This document shows positions 63,922-64,000 of a stretch of 64,000 nucleotides of DNA, piece after piece; position 1 is the first letter of the stretch, and each line of letters begins with the position of its first letter. The stretch is from contig NZ_CP047476.1 of NCBI RefSeq assembly GCF_010587385.1, forward strand, positions 1,488,001-1,552,000. The letters are read 5' to 3'. The notes below the pieces were generated by a model, which made no database searches, was not told the DNA's origin, and was given only the letters and a program-made list of their open reading frames with translations. A program made the position numbers and the translations under genes. The stretch comes from Vibrio astriarenae (GTDB lineage: Bacteria > Pseudomonadota > Gammaproteobacteria > Enterobacterales > Vibrionaceae).

Positions 63922-64000
63922 GTGTTTATCCTGTCAGATTTGATTGAGATAGTGACTTAATCGTTAATTGCATAACCAAAAGTTTGGCTTACTTGTTTAA

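Overview
The window reads as chromosomal DNA of a Vibrio species (Gammaproteobacteria), most likely the second chromosome. The reasons are the family make-up (malK/malEFG with MalT boxes, paired porins, rnb, deaD, nadE, ppnP, DUF3024, DUF3541 and XRE/DUF3612-type genes) and above all an intergenic Qrr quorum-sensing small RNA with a sigma-54 promoter and LuxO-type boxes. No species is assigned. There is no phage, integrase, transposase or CRISPR array. The first gene is cut by the left edge.

Layout. 1-6.6 kb: 3' part of an M60 (ImpA/AcfD-like) mucin-type metallopeptidase, a dicarboxylate/amino-acid symporter, a small acyltransferase remnant and a chemoreceptor. 6.6-10.4 kb: a membrane protein plus HlyD-type fusion protein operon, a LysR regulator and a small outer-membrane barrel, flanked by repeated GGAATA/TATTCC operator-like motifs. 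10.4-20.6 kb: housekeeping and salvage genes (HAD phosphatase, RluA-type pseudouridine synthase, nadE with a divergent NadD-like gene, codBA with a PurR-like box, LysE exporter, Gfo/Idh oxidoreductase, OsmC). 20.6-27.9 kb: a 46-aa basic peptide gene, a REC-TPR response regulator, a double-CxxC glutaredoxin, two porins, a 16-copy heptamer repeat, an FAH-family hydrolase and an array of about 98-bp repeats. 27.9-35.9 kb: a complete caa3-type cytochrome c oxidase and heme A operon, with an antisense DUF2909 gene inside it.

36-46.6 kb: a LacI-sensor/PAS/GGDEF/EAL protein, aroG, an MscS channel, ppnP, a GH16 pseudogene, a DUF3541 gene, the qrr sRNA, a RamB-like XRE regulator and a short malate-synthase-G-like protein. 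46.6-52.6 kb: the maltose uptake locus (malK divergent from malEFG), followed by a probable MicX-type sRNA. 52.6-64 kb: dCMP deaminase, MaoC hydratase, an orphan PstS-like protein, YitT, RNase II, DeaD helicase, an L,D-transpeptidase-like protein and phosphonoacetaldehyde hydrolase.

Functional themes are respiration (cox locus), sugar uptake (mal), pyrimidine and NAD salvage, envelope proteins and RNA turnover (rnb next to divergent deaD). Two intergenic sRNA loci (qrr, micX-like) and several candidate operators supply regulation. Start codons were re-chosen from ribosome binding sites and family alignment for about 20 genes; those choices are stated entry by entry.
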